The notes under the pieces were generated by a model. That model saw only the letters and a list, made by a program, of their open reading frames with translations. It was not told the origin of the DNA and made no database searches. A stretch of 64,000 bases of DNA from positions 496,001 through 560,000 of the forward strand of contig QNQO01000547.1 in NCBI GenBank assembly GCA_003290165.1, given 5' to 3'. The stretch's first letter is position 1. Each line of letters begins with the position of its first letter. Both the position numbers and the translations under genes were made by a program. This document shows, one piece after another, positions 11,848 through 23,206 of this stretch. The stretch comes from Berberis thunbergii (taxonomy: Eukaryota > Streptophyta > Magnoliopsida > Ranunculales > Berberidaceae).

Positions 11848-12085
11848 TGGTTTGTAACGACCTTATGTGGGCGGGATCTGAGGGCGTGGGTGGACTTTGA
11901 GGCTGGCAACTTTGTGTGTGGGCGAGCTCAAAGGCTATCAGACTACCTAGGTATTATAGTCTCATGTCGCTTGGGCGAGGGAAGGGGATGTGTTATATAT
12001 GTACGAGGTGGGGTCCCCTTGAAGGTGGTAAGGTCCAAAGCGGATAATATCGTATCATGTGGATCGAATCGTTATACGGTTATTG
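11848..12085 (+). repeat. TRIM solo-like LTR remnant
   Basis: It matches the TRIM LTR at 48262-48835 in order: TGTGGGCGG..., CCTAGGTATTATAGTCTCA, GGGAAGGGGATGTGTTATAT, GTACGAGG, CCAAAGCGGATAATAT and TGTGGATCG. It is more diverged and lacks a second LTR or PBS. Confidence 0.65.
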
Positions 12086-12194
12086 GAATTTGAATTCAGG
12101 ACTTCCGCATCTCGTAATTATAAATGTTTGCAAAACTTTTGTGGCATAAATTTTCCGCATTATTTTGCAAAACTCTCATCATTTTCTCTTACTT

Positions 12195-12838
12195 TAATTT
12201 TACTTCAACTCATTTACAAACACCCCAAGCACCACCATTTTCACTACTACCGTCACTACGACCACCATATAATAACCATTACATCCACTGTCGCCGCCAC
12301 CACTACCACTACGACCACCATATAATTACCATCACATCCATTGTCACCGCCACCACTACCACCACTATTACCCCCACCATAGCCACCACAACCGCCATTA
12401 CTACCACTACCATAACATAATCACCACAACCAACACCACCTTTGCTACTACCACCATAATTGTTATCACAACCACCATAACTCAATCATCACAACCACCA
12501 CAACTACCACCATCACCGCCACCTCGATAACATACTCACCACAACCACCACCAACTTCACTAACACCACCATAAAAATCCTTGCCGCCACCACTACCACT
12601 ACCACAACCACTATGGCTACCGCCACTCCCACCCCACCATTATATTCATTGAACCACCATAGCTTAACCACTACAACCACCACCATTTTAACAATCACCG
12701 CCCTTGCCACCACCATCGCCATCATTGCCCACATTTGCAATCACCATCACCACAACCATAATTACTGCCACTATCATGCCACAATTACAACTACTACCAT
12801 CATCACCTCCACCCACAATCACTTGTCCAATTTGTATT
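12195..12838. repeat. imperfect (ACC/CAT)n low-complexity tract
   Basis: About 640 bases of ACC, CAC, CAT and ACT trinucleotides on the plus strand. Frames through it encode runs of Thr/Ile/His or Val/Met only and are not real genes. Confidence 0.85.
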
Positions 12839-13011
12839 GATTCTCTTTAATTACCACCGGGTGTCGACATAAATAATTCATTACAAACCAATGCAATGCA
12901 AACTAATGCATCTGCATCAATTTGCAGTCCATTATCTTATAGTGTACTAAATAGAGCCTTAGTGGTCTTAAAATTAGCCCTACAATATATCTGGGACATA
13001 ATGTTTCTCAC

Positions 13012-13354
13012 TATCTACCAATTGTAGCTCAGTTGGTCAGACCACCACTGTACTTGTGAAAGGTCGCCGGTTTGATACTCACTACGTAGGATTTTTTAGT
13101 TTTCGCGACTATTAGGACCACATATAGCTGCTTAAATGGACTGGGACAGAGCGAAAACAATTTTTCATGTGATGTAGAGGCAAAAGTAAGCCTCCATTCT
13201 AGGTGAAGGCAACGATGATATTATGTGGCAACAATATTATAGCTTTCGAGCCTGATTTGGTTAACCCTATAGGGTCAATCATGTAGCCTTCGGGTATGGA
13301 TTAATAAATAAATAAAAAGAGTCAACGACCCAATTTATTCATTTATTTTTTAAA
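13012..13354 (+). mobile_element. tRNA-derived SINE with 16-bp target-site duplication
   Basis: The 5' part has pol III box A TAGCTCAGTTGG (13025-13036) and box B GGTTTGATACTC (13069-13080) at tRNA-like spacing. A tRNA-unrelated body and an A/T-rich 3' tail with TAAATAAATAAA follow. The flanks ACATAATGTTTCTCAC at 12996-13011 and 13355-13370 are a perfect 16-bp duplication, typical of LINE-driven insertion. The body does not fold as a working tRNA. Confidence 0.9.
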
Positions 13355-13861
13355 ACATAATGTTTCTCACCCATATGAAAACCAAAATAAATAAATAAAA
13401 AAATATCCGCCTATTATTGCCTTACTATCAGTTTGAGTTAGAATAACTGATTTCTATTTGCTTTAAACAAAATTGTTGCTAAAATTATTACAAAAATAAT
13501 CCTTCAATTTTGTTGCAATTTTCGTATTATCAAACTTTGTTTCCTATAAAAATATTAGTGTATAATCATTTTGGTGATATATTTTTACCTTTTACAAGTT
13601 AAAGTAAAAAATCTTTTGATTTATTCATATGTGAAAAACTGCTCCAAAGGGTAATGAATAACTTTAATAATTAGTTCCTTCAAAGAAAAACTACATTTCT
13701 TAAGTGCCCCACCCAAAATAGATTTCTAGCTCTGTCCCTAATGAAGGGGGTTCTAACTAAGAAAATAAATTATTCAATGGGAAAAAGGAGAAAAGTGATA
13801 AATTCATGAGGGAAATTGAAGGAGGCCAAACTGAGAGTGAAAAGGTGATTGGGTCAATAAG

Positions 13862-14321
13862 CAAGGACTGTGATTTCGCGAAATTATACAAAATTTTTGT
13901 TTTTTTTTAAAATTACGAATAGAAACAAGGTGAAAGAAAATATTACATTTTTTCGAAAAATTTTGAGGTTTTTTCATAAATTTCGAGTTTTTTTTTTCTT
14001 CTAATTATCATTTCTAATTATTTATTGATTTTTAAAACCACCTCCTAATTTCATAATTATCACTTCTTCTACTTATATATTGATTTTTAAACTATCCATT
14101 AATTTTCTAATTATATGTATTTTAGCTTCATTTAATGTATTTAATAAATTTATTTACATGCATATTATTATTTATATATTTAATATACCCTCGAAGTCAT
14201 TATATATTTCAAGAATCCTCAAAATTTTTACGTTTTTTCTTTACACATCGTAGTATTTCATGAAATATTTCTTAAAATCAGGAGATCGAAATTAACTCGA
14301 AAAACAAAATCACAATCCTTG
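13862..14321. mobile_element. hAT-type MITE, 460 bp (CAAGGA family)
   Basis: The ends are CAAGGACTGTGATTTCG and, inverted, CAAGGATTGTGATTTTG. Flanking octamers TCAATAAG (13854-13861) and CTAATAAG (14322-14329) agree at six of eight bases. The interior is AT-rich and related, inverted, to the blocks at about 25.8-26.4 and 32.2-32.9 kb. Shorter relatives lie at 23413-23788 and 29939-30321. Confidence 0.75.
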
Positions 14322-15236
14322 CTAATAAGGACCATGTATTGAAGTTCTAAGAATTATATCATGCATTATAAATAAGATATATTATATGTATCATGAACTT
14401 CATTATTGAGAAAACTTTATTTAAGAAAAAAAATGTACATAGACAAAGACAAGTCAACAATAAGCCTAAAATGTGCAAAAATAAATAAATTTGAAAATCC
14501 AACCACTCACAATAACTTCAAAAACTCGATCCAATTAACATAGGCAACGACTACTCCATACCACCATAAGTGTTTTCTCACACCATTTTACTCTCCCACA
14601 CCACCTACTTTCTTTCTCACACCACCTATATAAACCAAAACCCAACTTTTTTTCCCTCCCCATTCAAATCGACAAGAGGTTCATCCCTCCCCCATTTGAA
14701 ATTCCTTAATTCCCCACATTCAAATTTCTTCCAAATCTCCCCCCACACTCAAATCTCTTGCAAATCTCCTCCATTTCCCTCGAAAATCTCCTCAAAATTG
14801 AAACCCTCAAACTCTCCAAAATGCAACAGCTCAAAAACGTCACCTCTCAATGCACAAAACACATCTCTCTTGCGACTCCAATTCTTCTCTAAGTGAGCCA
14901 TCCATTTTATATTGGGTTTAGGATTTTTTTGGATTGTAAGCGAGCCATCAATTATTTTCTTTTGTGCATTTTGCTTCTATCTTTAAAGTAGAATTGTTTA
15001 TGTTTTTTTGCATTAATCGCTTAGTTCGTCTCTTGGTAATGAAGTAATTGCGAAGGCAAATTTGGTAGTCACTAGGGCTCCAAATTGGTAATTTTCTTAT
15101 TAGAATGTAGAGAAATGAGATATATAATGTTGTTTTACATCCAAATTGGCTAAAGTATTGCTTTTATAATTAGTAAAATTTATTGTACAAAAAAATTGTA
15201 TTAAAGTATTTGTTTCATTTTATTTGAAGGTTTATC
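14322..15236 (+). promoter_or_regulatory. likely promoter and leader of the mobile-domain pseudogene
   Basis: A TATATAAA box lies at 14627-14634. It is followed by a C/T-rich leader (about 14645-14890) of the kind seen in plant 5' UTRs. A possible leader intron runs from a GTGAGC near 14893 to an AG just before the ATG at 15237. This is inference from composition and position only. The frame across the leader (Ser/Pro/Phe-rich) is probably not translated. Confidence 0.4.
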
Positions 15237-17520
15237 ATGTCTTCTGTTGGTCGTGTTGTTAGTGGGGATAATCGAGGTGATCGATAGAGGTCAAAGATGA
15301 CCCATGACAGTGTCTACTCGAAAACAGATAGCAGAAAATGACAAAGACCAGGTAGAAGAATGGAACAAAATATGGAGAAAGAAGTAAAAAGGAATATGAG
15401 AGAGGAGCAAATGTGGATACAAATAGATCCTCAAGAAGCAAATAGACAAGTAATTGTATCGCAAAGTCAACCCCAATCAGAAGGGCAAACAGGTTGGAGT
15501 GATGCAGGTGTTGGACAGAAGGTAATGAGTTAGAGGAGCGTGAGAATGTGCCTGTAGATGAGGAGGAAGCAGGGGATGATGAAGAAACAACTGTAGAAGA
15601 AGGTAAAGAAAAAAAATGCTAGACGAGATTCTTATCCCGGTGGTCCTGTGGATTGTTTCACATTAGACGATTACCATGGCCATATTGCTCGTTCCATTTG
15701 GGATGGTGAGTAGGTAAATTAATATTTTTAGTTGGTTAAATTATATAAGTGTGTTATTTATATATATTTGGACATTGAATTACTTAATGTATATGTTTAT
15801 TGTATTTAGGAACGATGCGCATTGCAATGTCGGCATCAATATAGGAACTTTATAGATTGGGATTTGAAACATGAGCTGAAAAAAGTAAACAGAATAATCT
15901 ACAGTAGTGGTCTCTATCCCTTGATGAAATATTGTAAGGATCGTCTTGATAAGGTGACCATTTTTGCTTTTGTGGAGCGTTGGCAATCTGAAACCAACAC
16001 TTTCCACCTACCTTTTGGAGAGATGACCATCACCCTGGACAATGTCTACAGTATAACTCATTTATCGATTCTTGGTAAGCTGGTTAGAACGACGATGAAG
16101 ATGATGGTAGATGAATGTGTTATATTATTGGTGGATGGTTTGGGGATTGAAAATAAAGAAGCAAAGGTCCATGTCAAGAAGAATGAGAGATCTGTGGAAA
16201 TGAAGTTTATTCAGGACCATTGTTGTAGACAAGCTACGAAAGCTGATTCTCTTGAAAGGAAATAACATGTGTGTAGGGGTTACTTGTTGTCTCTTCTGGA
16301 TATGACTATATTTTCTGATAAAAGTGGAACAAATGTTCATATTGAATATTTGAAGATGTTGATGAAGGTGGATGATGTTAACAAGTATGCATGGGGCGTA
16401 GTGGCTTTGATATTCTTGTTTCGTTAGTTGGGCGGCGTTAGCAGAGAGCGAACGAAGCAAATTTCTGGATATTTGCCTCTCTTGGAGGTTTGTTTTGAAT
16501 GTTTTATTTTGTTAATTTCCCTCATAATAAATAAGAATTTAATATGTTGTTTTTGTTTATAGGCATAGATATATGATCATTTTAGACTTTGGGGTAATGC
16601 AAAACTGAAGTGGGATGCTAGACTCCCCACCATGGCTAAGTGGGAACCCCCACAAATTGTAGGGCTTTTGGATGAACAAATTATCACTATTAGGGAGCAT
16701 CTCGAAGACATGTCTCCTAAAGAGGTAAAAATGTATCTTTAAGTTCAATCATTTTTTTATGTGTCACATATTAATAAGTTTTAATTATTATAATTCGTAG
16801 GTACTTTGGGACCCTTACGTGGAGTCCAAGTGAAACACTCCCATTCATGGCATCACATGGTTCATAGGATGTTTGTTATGCTTCGACATAGAAGAACCAT
16901 ATCACCCCAAAAAAGTTATGAGACAAATAAGAAAGGTACAAGTCATCCAAATTCTTCCAATCCAAGCCAAAATGAAGAATAGAGCTTGATCTGGCAAATA
17001 CTATTCCGTGATGTATGAGGTTTTGTGTTCGTTCGTTGAAAGGTGGCATTTTCATATCGTGCCAACTAACAAACAAGGTGCTCCTGTGAAGCTTCCATGG
17101 GATTGTACGAAGGATTACTTGAACTGGTTTCACCGCATTAGCCATCCCTTCGTACAACCACCGAAAAGAGGAGAAGTCATCCATTAAGAAGACATTTGTT
17201 TTTTTTTCAAATAAGATGGTAAGTTCAAACATTTTACACTTATGTAATTTTAAAATTTTACATGGTTTGCACTAACATCTAACGTTTCCTTGCTGGATAT
17301 TGTCATTGCTCAGGCTCGTAACTTGATCAATGCCTCTATTGAAGAAGGGGGAATGTCGACATGGTTATTTTGCTTGTCCGATAAAATAGAATACGGGATT
17401 TGCTAGATGAAATGTCTACTCCCGTTACCTTGAAATAAAAGGAGGAAGAGCTTGACGTTCGCCCCAGTGTTGACAGTGATGAAGTTCACTCCCAACCCCC
17501 CTGACTATAACAATTGACTT
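15237..17520 (+). pseudogene. plant mobile domain (MAIN-like / PMD) pseudogene
   Basis: Several exons match the plant mobile domain family in order. RDSYPGGPVDCF and YHGHIARSIWDGE lie at about 15632-15710. After an intron ending AG at 15809, ERCALQCRHQYRNFIDWDL and TFHLPFGEMTITLDNV lie at 15810-16265. LGGVSRERTKQISGYLPLLE ends at a donor near 16487. IYDHFRLWGNAKLKWDARL is next (16560-16725), then VLWDPYVESK and WFHRISHPFVQPPKRGE (16801-17190). Such proteins include MAIN and MAIL1 and transposon-borne forms. Stops soon after the first ATG, at 16263, and around 16830 break it. Whether it was host or transposon-borne is open. Confidence 0.75.
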
Positions 17521-19369
17521 CAATGCTTATTACATTGGATCTCCAACACTCTTTCTGTTACAAACCCATTAAGATAACCTAAACCCTAGTAATCTAATTA
17601 CTGATCTTCACCACTCCAACCAAAACCCACCAAATGCAATGTGAAATGGGCAAAAAAAATCATTTATTTTTCATTAAATAGTCATCTTTCAATGTAGCTT
17701 TATCTTGTTTATCCACTTATCCCAAATGACCAAAATTTCACATTTAACATCAAATTGCATGATACCTGATTCAAAAAATTGTAACTTGAATGCAATAACA
17801 CAAACCCACACGTTCTTGAACCAAGATTTCAAATGGGTCAAGATAAAAAACCCTAACATATATTTTTTAAATTACAGCAAATCATTACTCTTAGACAGGA
17901 GAAAAACCATTCCTTTGTATGAAATTTTAAATTACAGCAAATAATTACTCTTTAGACAAGAGAAAAACCATTCCTTTGTAAGCAATTTTGATTTTTTTTC
18001 ATATTTCGAATTGATAATTCAGTAGTATCACAGTCTGTTAAACCCAAATTGTCTCCGGAACAATCAAGTATCCAATACTTAACCCAGTCACCAATAACAT
18101 TTCCTCGATATTGTGAGAAGTAGGGAAATACACAACGGCTGAATGAATTAGAAGGTGAAGCCTTGTCTTGCAAGTGGCTCAATCAATTTTCATAATTTTG
18201 TAGAATAGATTGAATCAAGTCACATGCATGCATGGTCTAGACTCTATGGTCAAGAAACCTTTATGCTATACGACCAAATCACTTTAATTTTGAATTGTGT
18301 CGAGTCTAGAGAGCAAATGCATGGGTTAAGTTGGAAGGTGGAGCCTAGAATAAAGCTATTGCTCCCTTCTGCATCCATCCCTACATCAGATTTTATCACC
18401 CACCATGCCAATCAATTGGTCGATAACATTATTCATAGTTACATGAGAAATACATGGAATGGAATGTCACCAATTCATGATTAAAAAAAAATGATGGTTC
18501 AAATCTGAATCACACAGCCATGCTGCCTCCATAATAAAGCTAGCAATGGTGGTAGCTGAGATTGCAACCTGTGAAGGAAACTCAACACTTGATAATACTA
18601 AATTACTTCACATTCATCTTGTGTTTGTACATGGTAACTTTTGCATGTATACTTGTTATCAAATTACTTCTTCATCTTGTGCTTGTACAGGGATTGCATG
18701 TATACTCGTGTTAACCCGAACACTTTTCGTTGAGGCCTTTAATCAAACATTTGATGCAATTATCGATGCTCACAGCTCGTGTGAATAGAATCAATCCATA
18801 ATTTGGTAATTTTAGTCATTTTGACTTAAATTTTATACTTCGAGACCTTTCATTTGTGCAAAGTTCTCCATGAAAATTAATCATGTACCACCTCCTACAT
18901 GAACATGAATCCACTTCCATGCTAAAACCAATCAATTTTTATGACAAAACACCAGAGTTGAAATTGATGAATCAAGAAACAATAGATGATACAGAGAGCT
19001 AGTAACAGTAACAAACAACAAAAACAAAGCCAAACCCTTATAACAATATTTCAATCAGGGAAAGTTAGGGTTTTTAGAGTCTTATAACAATCAAGAGTGG
19101 AGGTTAGATAGCTAGGGAGGCACCGCCATTTTTTGCAGAGAAAGCAAAGCAGAGAGCAGCGAGAAATGAGGGGGGAAATGGGTTGATTTGGAGAGGGACG
19201 AGGGAGAGTTTGAGAGAGTGGGAGGTTAAAAAGTCGAGAGTTCAAAATTTTCACTTAAGTGATGACCACCAAAGACATAAACGCCAAACAAAAACGCCTC
19301 TTTGTTTTGTAAGATGGAATTATAAAATTGATATTTTTTAAAGATTAAGAATATAATAAAATTATTTTA
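17521..19369. other. no recognisable gene; two short tandem duplications
   Basis: A unit of about 62 bp (AAATTACAGCAAAT...CCATTCCTTTGTA) is duplicated at about 17867-17990. A unit of about 55 bp (AAATTACTTC...CATCTTGTG...GCATGTATACT) is duplicated at about 18600-18710. The frames are short and without recognisable domains. Confidence 0.4.
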
Positions 19370-19421
19370 AATTTTGAGGGGGGCATGTGCCCTCCCTTGC
19401 CCCTTAGTATGTATGCCCCTG
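19370..19421. mobile_element. one end of a hAT-like element
   Basis: Read on the minus strand it begins CAGGGGCATACATAC and continues to GGGCACATGCCCCCC, a plant hAT-type end. The opposite end was not identified. It abuts the inverted flank of the FBA gene cluster exactly at 19421/19422. Confidence 0.4.
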
Positions 19422-20400
19422 CTTGTGGTCTTGTTGAATAAAAACTAGAAGGTGGATTGAGTCCAACATTATTACCACACCCACTCTACGAGTAAATACC
19501 AGGAAAAAAAACATCATACTCTGCCTAGTGTTTCTATTTGGGTCACCCAATGAATCACTCATCCTACATACAATAACAGTCAATCCACTTGTGCCTCGGT
19601 AGCCAACCCAAGTAGCCTATAATAAGATAAAGACAATACATATGCAATGGAGAATACAAGTTCCATTGGAACAACAAATAGCAACACTACATTATATTGA
19701 GTCCAAAAATTACCACAACCACTGTAAGGAGAAATAAAAGGAAAAAAAATCAGCTAAACCACCACAATACATAGGATAGAGTCCAACATTATTACCACAA
19801 ACACTCTACGAAGAAATATAAGAATAAAACCAGCTGCTGCCTAATAGTTTTTATTCACTGATCCTATCATCAATAGCATTTGATACACCTGTGCTTCTGT
19901 AGCCAACTCAAAAGTAGCATGTAATAAGAGAAAGGCATTAGTTCAATGAAATCCTTAATTCGGGGGAGGTAAAACAACTAAGACTGCAGTATGAGCACTA
20001 CTACAGTGTCTGGTGGTATGCCTGGTGTCATCAGACACCGTCTATCTGTTGTAAGATATGTATTAATGCACATTTCGAGGTAAATGGACGGTGCTTGGTG
20101 GACACCAGATACAACTCCAAGCATACCACCAAACACCCTAGATTTTTCCCGGCAGTATATTATGTTGGGTCCAACATTACCACAACCACTCGTCTAAGTT
20201 AATTTCATTCCTCTTATTTTAAGAAATATTTCAGTGTAGAAAAAGTATAAATTTTTTTATTATAATTTTAAATTTAACAATATAAGTTATAATTTTAAAC
20301 TCTTTAAATATTACAGAAAAAGTGACACACATACAAATAACATGTTAAATAAGAATCATTCACATAAGATACTAAAATAACATGTTAAAATATACAGAGC
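19422..20400 (-). repeat. inverted copy of the FBA gene downstream flank
   Basis: Reverse-complemented, this stretch follows 23545-24520 and 30060-31090. Shared landmarks are CCTCGTAGAG, GTGGTAATAATGTTGGACTC, the GGAACTAGTATTCTCCATTG type segment and AATTAAGGATTTCATTGA. It forms the left arm of a large inverted repeat around FBA gene 1. It includes a truncated copy of the CAAGGA MITE (about 20197-20398). Confidence 0.8.
19993..20151. mobile_element. short hairpin MITE
   Basis: The arms share GTGTCTGGTGGTATGCCTGG and, inverted, GTGTTTGGTGGTATGCTTGG, with ACCGTC at the inner ends. GCAGTAT (19986-19992 and 20152-20158) flanks it, or eight bases with one mismatch. Both sister copies of this flank lack it, which supports an insertion. 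Confidence 0.65.
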
Positions 20401-20631
20401 CTCGTAAGGTTCCTTGGGTAAGACTATGGGCCTGGACGATCTGGCCCGATCCTTTGAGGGATGGCCAATCCGATCTTTTGAAGAAGAGCCCAGCCCCCCT
20501 CACCGTCGTCTTGAACTGTTTATAACCCCAATTCTGAAGCGGCGGGCGGTGAGGCGATTCAATCCCTCCCTCCCTGTAAGATCTTCGAAGAGGAATCTGT
20601 TCAATCCCTACTTCGAGGGAAATATCCTTCT

Positions 20632-20995
20632 CGAGACAAAGACAGAGAGAGGAGAGGGAGATCTCCTTCCCCTTCTCGAGATAGAGACAAAGACAGAGAG
20701 AGGAGAGGGAGATCTCCCAGCGTCTCTTCCTTTTCTTCTGCTCCTCCTCTTCTTCTGCTCCCAGCGTCTCGCTGTTGCTTCTTCTCCTCGAGACAGAGAC
20801 AAAGATAGAGAGGAGAGGGAGATCTCCAATCGCTACTGCTTCTTCTCCTCTTCCCTGTTGCTTCTTCTTAGTTCTTACAGAGAGAGAGAGATGGGTTTTG
20901 TTTTGGTTTATATCGAGACAGAGAAGAGTCTCCTTCACGTCTCCTCCTCTTCCTTTTCTTCTACTACTTTGAAATGGGACAGAGAGTCAGAGAGA
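20632..20995. repeat. GA/CT-rich tandem repeat tract
   Basis: Units such as GAGACAAAGACAGAGAGAGG plus GAGAGGGAGATCTCC repeat at about 20632, 20680 and 20793, mixed with CTTCTTCTCCTC runs. Long frames on both strands here (Glu/Arg-rich or Ser/Leu-rich) follow the repeat and are not credible genes. Confidence 0.8.
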
Positions 20996-21029
20996 GAGAG
21001 GGGTTTTGGTTTTAGTAAATGCAATTTGA

Positions 21030-21201
21030 AATGGGTCCAACCCGGACCATTTCTTTTTAAAAAATAGAAACCGGGACCGGACCGTTTTATAACCGATCCG
21101 AACCGTATCTAAAAATACAAAATTAAAATTCGGACTGTTTGGAGCAAAACGGTCCTGTTCGATTTGAACCTGCGGATCCTCGACCCGTTTGCCCACCCCT
21201 A
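21030..21201. mobile_element. hAT-type MITE end (TAGGGGTGGGC family)
   Basis: The right end GCCCACCCCTA, with interior CCGGACCGTTTTATAACCG and CCGATCCGAACCG, resembles the elements at 33221 and 44629. No left end is found, so this is a fragment at the junction of the tandem duplication. Confidence 0.5.
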
Positions 21202-21221
21202 GTTAAAATATACAGAGCCTC

Positions 21222-21626
21222 ATAAAATTCCTTGGGTAAGACTATGGGCCTGGACCAGCTGGCCCGATCCTTTGAGGGATGGCCAATCCGATCTTTTGAA
21301 GAAAAGCCCAGCCCCCCTCGCTGTCGTCTTGAACTGTTTATATTTATAACCCCAATTCTGAAGCGGCGGGCGGCGAGCGGCGAGGCGATTCAATCCCTCC
21401 CTCCCTCCCTCCCTGTAAGATCTTCGAAGAGGAATCTGTTCAATCCCTACTTGTAAGTTGAGTAGTTGATGATTTGTTTGGTCAGATCTTTAAAGTAATG
21501 CCCATGTCATGTGTTCAGATTCAAGATAAAAACTAATCCATTCTTATTCTTTTTTCTTCAGACTGATTTGATTGAATACGTAAGAGTTTGATGTTGCTAG
21601 TGGCCTGTCGGTCCTCATTCTCAATT
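21222..21626 (+). promoter_or_regulatory. FBA gene 1 leader with 5' UTR intron
   Basis: The segment is conserved with 20398-20620 and 27903-28125. A GTAAGT donor at 21453 and a pyrimidine tract ending in CAG at 21561 frame a 109-base leader intron. In gene 2 the donor position reads GCAAGT. A TTTATATTTATAA stretch near 21338 is the nearest TATA-like site. The assignment of leader versus promoter is inferred. Confidence 0.5.
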
Positions 21627-23206
21627 ATGCAAGTTGTTGTTTCCTCTTGTAGATCTACTCTTAAGAGCCTGATCTCCTCCTCCTCCTCCTCCACTAGGTT
21701 CCTACAACAATCTCCTCCTCCCTCAATCTCCTATTGGACATGGCAGAAGAATAAAATCAGTCACAGAGCCTTTTTATCTTCTTGGCTATCTACTACAAAT
21801 TATCATGGAACTTCTTATCATCATCATTATCGAATCATGTACATGTGTTCTTTTAGAGGAATAAACATGTCTTCTTATAACAGGGGAGGATGCCATACAG
21901 GTTTGATTTTTTTTTTTTTCTTGTTTTTTTTCAATTCATTAGATATTTTATCATCAAGGTTTTTTACTTGATTGCAGAGGAGGAGGGCAAGGAAAAGGGT
22001 GAGATAATATATCACGCAAAACCAATCCAAGAACCCGAACCCGAAGAACTAGGTATTTTACTTGGTTTCACCAATTATCTAAGCGAAACTCAGCTTTTTG
22101 ACTTGGAGGTATCAGCAGATCGCCATGGTATCTACCATGGAATGTTTCTTAAATACGAAATTGAATTTGATGGCTTGTCAAGCGACTTTCGTCTTGTTGG
22201 ATCTTGTAATGGGTTGACATGTCTAACAGGGTCGCATCACACTCGTTACGAGCCCATGTTCATTCATAATCGACTACTTCAAGAGGATCTAGAGTTACCT
22301 GCGCCGCGTTATGGTTTTGGTTATGAAAGTGGCAGGAAGCTTTTTCACAATGTCATATCCGGGTTTGGCTATGATGAGGTTGCTAAACAGTACAAGATCT
22401 TAAGAATTGTGTGTGATTATCCTAATTTTGATATGTATTCTTTTGATAACACTAATTGGAAGGTTTACATATTAACTCTTGGTTCGGATGCTCACAATTG
22501 GAGGAGGATTGGAAATTTACCTTGTATGTTGTTGGCATTTTTTGAACATGTCAAATATCATGTACCAGTGTTTTTCAGTGGGGCTATTCATTGGTGTGGA
22601 AAAGAATACAAACGTTTTATGTCGAATTTCATTGTTGCTTTTGATGTCCATGAAGAGATATTTCGGACGTTGCAACTTCCTCCAATTGATGCGTCTTTTC
22701 CAAATTATCAATTGTTGGAGTTGGGAGGGTATTTATGTTTGAATCAGATGTTTGATGACTCGTGTGAGATATGGGTAATGAAGGAATACGGGGTTGAAAG
22801 TTCTTGGACTAAAGAGTATGTAATTCCACGAGATTCACATGGTTTGTATAATGAAAAGGCATTTACTTATGCTGAAAGTTCTTGGACTAAAGAGTATGTA
22901 ATTGGACGAGATTCACATGGTTTGTATAATGACAAGGCATTTGCTTATGGACCTCTAATGTTATTGAAGAATGGAAATATAGTACTACCGGGCTCTGAAT
23001 CTCTCGTCTCCTATGACCCTGCAACGAATAGTTTTATGGAATTCGATATTTCTTTTACAGATCGACTTAAAAAAGTCTTAGGTGATTGGATTACTGCAAT
23101 CCCTCATGGTACAAAAACAGGTAGGTGCTTTATGAACTTTCATAGTAATATGGTCCTGATGAATAGATGCGTCATTTCAAATGATTTTAAAGATTATATT
23201 TTTTGA
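21627..23206 (+). CDS. F-box-associated (FBA) domain protein lacking an F-box, gene 1
   Basis: Exon 1 is 21627-21900 from MQVVVSS. A 77-base GT-AG intron (21901-21977) joins it in frame to exon 2. A further in-frame ATG at 21588 is possible. The FBA domain has the family order LVGSCNGLTCLTG, EPMFIHN, VISGFGYDEVAKQYKILRIV, WRRIGNLPC, VFFSGAIHWCG, LLELGGYLCLNQ and EIWVMKEYGVESSWTKEYVI. Normal F-box proteins start with an F-box that binds SKP1 in an SCF ubiquitin ligase. Here it is replaced by a Ser/Arg-rich exon with no Asp or Glu. A 78-base unit is tandemly duplicated at 22796-22951. CAG|GTAGGT at about 23118 could be a splice donor, so the 3' end may differ. Exon structure is conserved with gene 2. 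Confidence 0.7.

Larger units (their letters stand above)
11600..13740. mobile_element. non-autonomous hAT transposon, 2.1 kb, host to nested insertions
   Basis: The ends CAGGGACCGAGCTA and, on the other strand, TAGGGACAGAGCTAG are typical plant hAT terminal inverted repeats (the C/TAGGGGCGGAGC type). They are flanked by an 8-bp duplication (ACGAAGGG / ATGAAGGG) with one transition. There is no transposase frame inside. The interior holds a TRIM LTR remnant, an imperfect ACC/CAT trinucleotide tract and a SINE. The 18-bp block AAGTGCCCCACCCAAAAT occurs near both ends in the same orientation, which is unusual for a TIR element. Confidence 0.8.
20385..21201 (+). repeat. tandem duplicate of the FBA gene 1 promoter/leader
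   Basis: GTTAAAATATACAGAGCCTC begins at 20385 and again at about 21203. The following 220 bases (CTTGGGTAAGACTATGGGCC, TTGAGGGATGGCCAATCC, GAAGCGGCGGGCGG, GTAAGATCTTCGAAGAGG) are nearly identical to 21222-21452. The first copy runs into a GA-rich tract instead of a coding exon. It is a promoter copy without its gene. Confidence 0.8.

Noticed and set aside
12059..12840. Thr/His- or Val-rich proteins on both strands
   Set aside because: They simply translate an imperfect ACC/CAT repeat in several frames, with no start context or domain.
13020..13090. tRNA gene
   Set aside because: Box A and box B are present but the arms do not pair well, and a perfect 16-bp TSD encloses a 343-bp unit. It is a SINE head.
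14570..14896. Ser/Pro/Phe-rich protein of 108 codons
   Set aside because: It spans a pyrimidine-rich leader after a TATA box; more likely a 5' UTR.
18600..18790. Methylesterase-like start (LVFVHGN)
   Set aside because: Only a few residues match and the segment is a short tandem duplication; no catalytic Ser, Asp or His context follows.
20372..21067. Long overlapping frames of about 190-217 codons on both strands
   Set aside because: They follow GA/CT-rich tandem repeats and a duplicated promoter; composition is repeat-driven and no domain is seen.
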